This document shows, piece by piece, positions 4,822 to 7,495 of a stretch of DNA of 7,495 bases. The notes beneath the pieces were generated by a model. That model saw only the letters and a list, made by a program, of their open reading frames with translations. It ran no database searches and was not told the origin of the DNA. The translations under genes were made by a program, and so were the position numbers. Within the stretch, counting starts at the first letter, position 1. Every line of letters starts with the position of its first letter. Source of the stretch: Chloroflexota bacterium (GTDB taxonomy: Bacteria > Chloroflexota > Limnocylindria > Limnocylindrales > CSP1-4); assembly GCA_021789355.1 (NCBI GenBank), contig JAJYJR010000281.1, forward strand, positions 1 through 7,495. The letters run 5' to 3'.

Positions 4822-5886
4822 CTATCGGCTCTCTCGCTTCACGCGCCTGGTCACCGGCCCGACCGCGGTCAGGCTCATGAGCGCACCGGCCAGCAGCAGC
4901 AGGATGAGCGATGTCGGTGCGCCCCCGCCCTGCGTGTCGTTGCCGGCCGTCGTGGTGGGCGGCATGCTCGGTCCACCGGTCACGCCCAGGACACCGCCGG
5001 CCGGTGGACCTCCGGTGATCCCGGAGACCACGCCGGAAGCGCTCGAGGCCGTGGTCGACACCGAGCTGGTCGGCGTGCTCGCGGTGGTGGTCACCGAGCT
5101 GGTCGGCGTGCTCGCGGTGGTGGTCACCGAGGTGGTCGGCGTGCTCGCGGTGGTGGTCACCGAGCTGGTCGGCGTGCTCGCGGTGGTGGTGGTCGTGATG
5201 GATGTGCTCGACGAACTCTCGGTGCTCGAGCTCGACGAACTCTCGGTGCTCGAGCTCGACGAACTCTCGGTGCTCGAGCTCGACGAACTCTCGGTGCTCG
5301 AGCTCGATGAACTCTCGGTGCTCGAGCTCGATGAGGACGACGAGCTACTCGACGTGCTGGTTGTTACCGTACCGCACAGTGCCCAGTTTCCCTTCACCGT
5401 GTCCTTCACGGCAGTCGTATCCACACTGCCCCGAAACGTCGCACCTGGGTCGACTGTGCAAGGGTCACCGGTCAACGTATCGGCGCCGTCATTCAAGGAT
5501 GACCAGGGGAAGAAGTCCGACGTTCCCGTCGGCGACTGGTCCCATGCGCCGTAGTCACCGAAATTAGTGAATGCGCAGGCCCGGATCGGGCCAAGAGTAC
5601 CCTCCGGACCGGGCGGCGGGAGGGCACTCCAGTCGACGCTGATCCCTCCAGCAGTCCAAGTCACGACAACTCGGCTGTCAACCGAACCAGATTTCACGTT
5701 GTTGCACGCGTTGGCGTTGGGGACGGCGGCTGCCAGGGCGACGCCCTGACCGGCAGGCGAGACGCCAACGAGGCCCGGAACCACCAAGGCTGCGAGGGCG
5801 AGGAGTCCTGCTGCAAGCCACGCCAGCCTGGCGCGCGCCGGAGACGGGCGACTGGGAGACGACCCCAAGAGTGCTCGTGTGAACAT
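4822..5886 (-). CDS. Secreted Ser/Thr-repeat cell-surface protein with C-terminal membrane anchor
   Basis: 354 aa, no family recognised. A basic, Arg-rich N-terminus is followed by a hydrophobic core (about 21-40) and a second apolar stretch ending near ALAAAV (50-55), which suggests a Sec signal peptide with cleavage around residue 54. Residues 55-172 form a compact domain with four Cys (61, 104, 143, 171), possibly two disulfides. Then follow a Ser-rich tract with repeats of STESSSSS (about 180-227), a Thr-rich tract with 11-residue VTTTASTPTSS repeats (about 231-280), a Gly/Pro linker, TQGGGAPT (318-325), a hydrophobic helix (326-344) and a basic tail TRRVKRESR. The Gly motif, helix and basic tail resemble protein-sorting tails, but there is no LPXTG. 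ATG 5886 was chosen because AAAGGG lies about 10 nt upstream. A GTG at 5934 would add 16 unlikely residues before the signal peptide. Confidence 0.8.
   Translation of the reverse strand: MFTRALLGSSPSRPSPARARLAWLAAGLLALAALVVPGLVGVSPAGQGVALAAAVPNANACNNVKSGSVDSRVVVTWTAGGISVDWSALPPPGPEGTLGPIRACAFTNFGDYGAWDQSPTGTSDFFPWSSLNDGADTLTGDPCTVDPGATFRGSVDTTAVKDTVKGNWALCGTVTTSTSSSSSSSSSSSTESSSSSSTESSSSSSTESSSSSSTESSSSSSTESSSSTSITTTTTASTPTSSVTTTASTPTTSVTTTASTPTSSVTTTASTPTSSVSTTASSASGVVSGITGGPPAGGVLGVTGGPSMPPTTTAGNDTQGGGAPTSLILLLLAGALMSLTAVGPVTRRVKRESR
5063..5194. repeat. 33-bp tandem repeat (4 copies) encoding VTTTASTPTSS units
   Basis: The unit starts at 5063, 5096, 5129 and 5162. Copies one and two are identical, copy three has a C-to-G change (GAGGTGGTC), and copy four diverges at its end. 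The period gives 11-residue repeats on the minus strand. The near identity at DNA level points to recent expansion by slippage or recombination. Confidence 0.85.
5213..5332. repeat. 24-bp tandem repeat (5 copies) encoding STESSSSS units
   Basis: Five copies start at 5213, 5237, 5261, 5285 and 5309. They are identical except for a C-to-T change at the last base of the last two. Each copy contains the palindrome GAGCTC. On the minus strand they encode eight-residue Ser-rich repeats. Copy number is probably variable between strains. Confidence 0.88.
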
Positions 5887-5928
5887 TGTGGGCCAACCCT
5901 TTGATGACAGATGCCGCCGATAGGTGGC

Positions 5929-5953
5929 GGGCACAGCCCCTGACGCTGTGCCC
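5929..5953 (-). promoter_or_regulatory. Perfect 9-bp inverted repeat upstream of the surface-protein gene
   Basis: GGGCACAGC (5929-5937) and GCTGTGCCC (5945-5953) are separated by 7 nt. The element lies 43-67 nt upstream of ATG 5886. As RNA it is a stable 5'-leader hairpin. As DNA it has the size and symmetry of a dimeric-repressor operator. No T-tract follows, so it is not a typical terminator. Confidence 0.5.
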
Positions 5954-6263
5954 AGTTAGTGTGCCGGGGAACCGGTACCGTGTCTAGTACGGAAGTGTGA
6001 GGTCGCGAACTCGCCCAAGTTCGGGGGAGCCTGCCGAAAGGGCCATTGGTACCAGATTCCGGTGCTGACAGGCAACGGGCACCCCATACGGAAGGGTAGT
6101 ACCCGGCCCAGACTCCCGTACCCGGACCAAGGGACTCGACGACACCCGGACACAGTGGCCGCAGCACAGCGCGAACTCGCGCGCACAGCAGGCCGCGCAG
6201 GCGGCGCCTCCGACCGAAGGAAGGGCCACCACCTGCCGCGCCCGCGTGCCGCCAACACCGCGG
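5954..6263. other. Intergenic/leader region without a confident gene
   Basis: This lies between two minus-strand genes. Open frames run through it in several directions, but none has a recognisable product or ribosome site. It contains a small hairpin, GCGCG-AACT-CGCGC (6169-6182), an 11-nt direct repeat CGCGAACTCGC (6004-6014 and 6170-6180), TACGGAAG twice (5988-5995 and 6087-6094) and GTACCCGG twice (6099-6106 and 6118-6125). No riboswitch class or tRNA was recognised. The promoter of the surface-protein gene should lie here, but no clear -35/-10 pair is visible. Confidence 0.4.
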
Positions 6264-7495
6264 TCAGGCGACGAAACCCCACCGAGTGAAGTACTGGAAC
6301 AGCGCGAACTGCATGATCAGACTCACCACGAGCCACGCCGCTGCGAGCTTGGGCCGCGGTGCCAGCCAGGACGCGATGATCCAGAAGCAGGGGAAGATCG
6401 CGAGGGCGAACCGCGACACGCTCATCAACGGTGACATCCACATCTCGCGGAACAGCAGGACGCCGACCGACTGCAGCGCATAGAGACTGTAGGCCACCGG
6501 GAGTCTCCGGACGGCCACGACGGCCAGGGCCGTGAAGGCTATCAGGCTTCCGAGGTTCAGCACCTCGACATAGGCCGCGTTGCTGTTCGTCACGGTGTCG
6601 ATGTAACGCAGACTTGCATCGATGGCCCGCCAGGGGGTCACGAGCTGGTAGCCCCACGGCGATTGCGTGCCAAGCAGCACCGATGGGTCATGCAGGGCGA
6701 TGGACTCGTACAGGCTGAAGACGACGAGGCCCATCGCCGGCATCGCTGACGCGAGCAGCGCGGTCGTGGGTCTTTGCCCGCCGTGCCCGAAGAGCCATCC
6801 GAAGGACCTGCGCTGCCGAAGATGCTCGTACGCCAACGGCAGCACGAGGAAGACGCCTTGCGCCCTGGTGAGAGCGGCCAGGAACCCAAGCAAGCCGGCC
6901 AGCCACGGCCGGCCCATGCGACTGCACCACAGCGATGCGAGAACCAGTAGTAGGAAGAGACTTTCAGTGAAGGGGCCGAGGAAGAAGAACGCGGTCGGAA
7001 AGAACGCGGCGACCAGGACGGTCAACCGGGGCACGGAGATGATCTCGCTCGCCGGTCGCCCGACCTGCTGACCCGACATCGCAGCGTCGCGCCTCTCGTG
7101 AGCGACTACGTGCCACAGAAGCCACATCGCGCCGACAAACGCGCCGCCGGAAAGCACGAGTTCGGCGACTACGACGTTGCCCAGCATCACGAACGAGAGG
7201 GCGCGGGACAACAAGGGATACAGAGGGTAGAACGCGAGGCTTCCGCTGTTCGGCTGGTATCCACTCTCCGCGATGTGTTGGTACCACAGTGCGTCCCAGC
7301 GCTGCCAACCGGACAGGATCTGGCCGAGAAGACCACCCCCCTTGATGACGAGATTGTCCCAGCTGCCCACGAAGGGCTCTCGACCTCCAACCACATGGGC
7401 GCCCAAGCCGACCAGCGCGAGCGTGACCTCGAGGAAGACAAGCAGGGCAAGCGCCAGTCGCCAACCGTCCAGGGACGTCGCCGCATCGGCCAGCG
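6264..7495 (-). CDS. PIG-V-like membrane mannosyltransferase, N-terminus beyond the window
   Basis: At least 410 codons are visible and the start lies past the right edge. In-frame codons continue to 7493 and encode a probable first membrane helix (WRLALALLVFLEVTLALVG), so the TTG at 7406 is not the true start. Family signs, counted from the first visible codon, are WQRWDALWYQHIAESGY (63-79) with the RWD acidic site in the first extracytoplasmic loop, then AFYPLYPLL, FFPTAFFFLGPFTESLFLLL (164-183), LTRAQGVFLVLP (208-219) and SRFALAIFPCF (360-370). These match PIG-V/GPI-mannosyltransferase-II-like bacterial proteins of the GT-C fold, which use polyprenyl-phosphate sugars at the outer face of the membrane. 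The protein has many hydrophobic helices. Mannose as donor is assumed from the family. The Ser/Thr-rich surface protein is next downstream on the same strand, 377 nt away, so probably not in one simple operon. Confidence 0.85.
   Translation of the reverse strand, partial: LADAATSLDGWRLALALLVFLEVTLALVGLGAHVVGGREPFVGSWDNLVIKGGGLLGQILSGWQRWDALWYQHIAESGYQPNSGSLAFYPLYPLLSRALSFVMLGNVVVAELVLSGGAFVGAMWLLWHVVAHERRDAAMSGQQVGRPASEIISVPRLTVLVAAFFPTAFFFLGPFTESLFLLLVLASLWCSRMGRPWLAGLLGFLAALTRAQGVFLVLPLAYEHLRQRRSFGWLFGHGGQRPTTALLASAMPAMGLVVFSLYESIALHDPSVLLGTQSPWGYQLVTPWRAIDASLRYIDTVTNSNAAYVEVLNLGSLIAFTALAVVAVRRLPVAYSLYALQSVGVLLFREMWMSPLMSVSRFALAIFPCFWIIASWLAPRPKLAAAWLVVSLIMQFALFQYFTRWGFVA

Noticed and set aside
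4877..5554. Plus-strand frame encoding repetitive VTELVGVLAVV and ELDELSVL peptides
   Set aside because: It is the complement of the Ser/Thr repeats. Repeat periods of 24 and 33 keep antisense frames open automatically. The minus-strand product has a signal peptide, Cys domain and anchor, which this one lacks.
5935..6263. tRNA or known riboswitch in the long gap
   Set aside because: No T-loop consensus or cloverleaf was found, and no consensus core of the common riboswitch classes could be matched by eye on either strand.
5956..6657. Minus-strand open frames covering 5694-6657 as additional genes
   Set aside because: They overlap the mannosyltransferase or surface-protein genes in another frame, lack start signals and show no family resemblance.
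7406..7408. TTG as start of the mannosyltransferase
   Set aside because: The same frame stays open to the window edge and encodes a hydrophobic first membrane helix, so the real start is outside the window.

Overview
The window is visibly GC-rich, with a strong G/C bias at third codon positions and little AT-rich intergenic DNA. At least two genes lack a Shine-Dalgarno site and instead have a TANNNT hexamer 7 nt before ATG, a pattern typical of leaderless transcription in actinobacteria and some other high-GC lineages. Together with the gene families present, this suggests a high-GC chromosome from Chloroflexota (perhaps a Limnocylindria- or Thermomicrobia-like lineage) or Actinomycetota. The lineage is an inference and is not settled by the sequence. 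There is no sign of phage, plasmid or insertion-sequence genes.

Layout, left to right. (1) 1-243: GC-rich non-coding DNA with short tandem repeats. (2) 244-1242, minus: a class I SAM-dependent methyltransferase with a Ser/Ala/Pro-rich repeat extension at its N-terminus. (3) 1243-1776: a gap between divergent genes, holding two candidate promoters and possibly a gene relic. (4) 1777-2283 and 2308-2739, plus: a DUF6036-type minimal nucleotidyltransferase followed by a small Trp-rich protein of unknown function, together a possible toxin-antitoxin-like pair. (5) 2740-2893: a 19-bp tandem repeat array with two copies of a GC palindrome. (6) 2907-3773 and 3778-4617, plus: a PHP-family phosphoesterase and an MBL-fold metallohydrolase, 4 nt apart and evidently co-transcribed. 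(7) 4618-4821: a convergent intergenic region with hairpins. (8) 4822-5886, minus: a secreted Ser/Thr-repeat surface protein with a C-terminal membrane anchor. (9) 5887-6263: a long leader/intergenic region with a perfect 9-bp inverted repeat. (10) 6264 to the right edge, minus: a PIG-V-like multi-membrane-span mannosyltransferase whose start lies outside the window.

The genes do not form one obvious pathway. The PHP/MBL pair looks like a small metal-dependent hydrolase operon. The nucleotidyltransferase and its partner look like a two-gene module. On the right, a lipid-linked-sugar glycosyltransferase sits upstream, on the same strand, of a Ser/Thr-rich surface protein. That arrangement is compatible with cell-envelope glycosylation but does not prove it. 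The least-described parts are the nucleotidyltransferase partner, the repeat protein with its LPXTG-less C-terminal signal, and the 19-bp repeat array.
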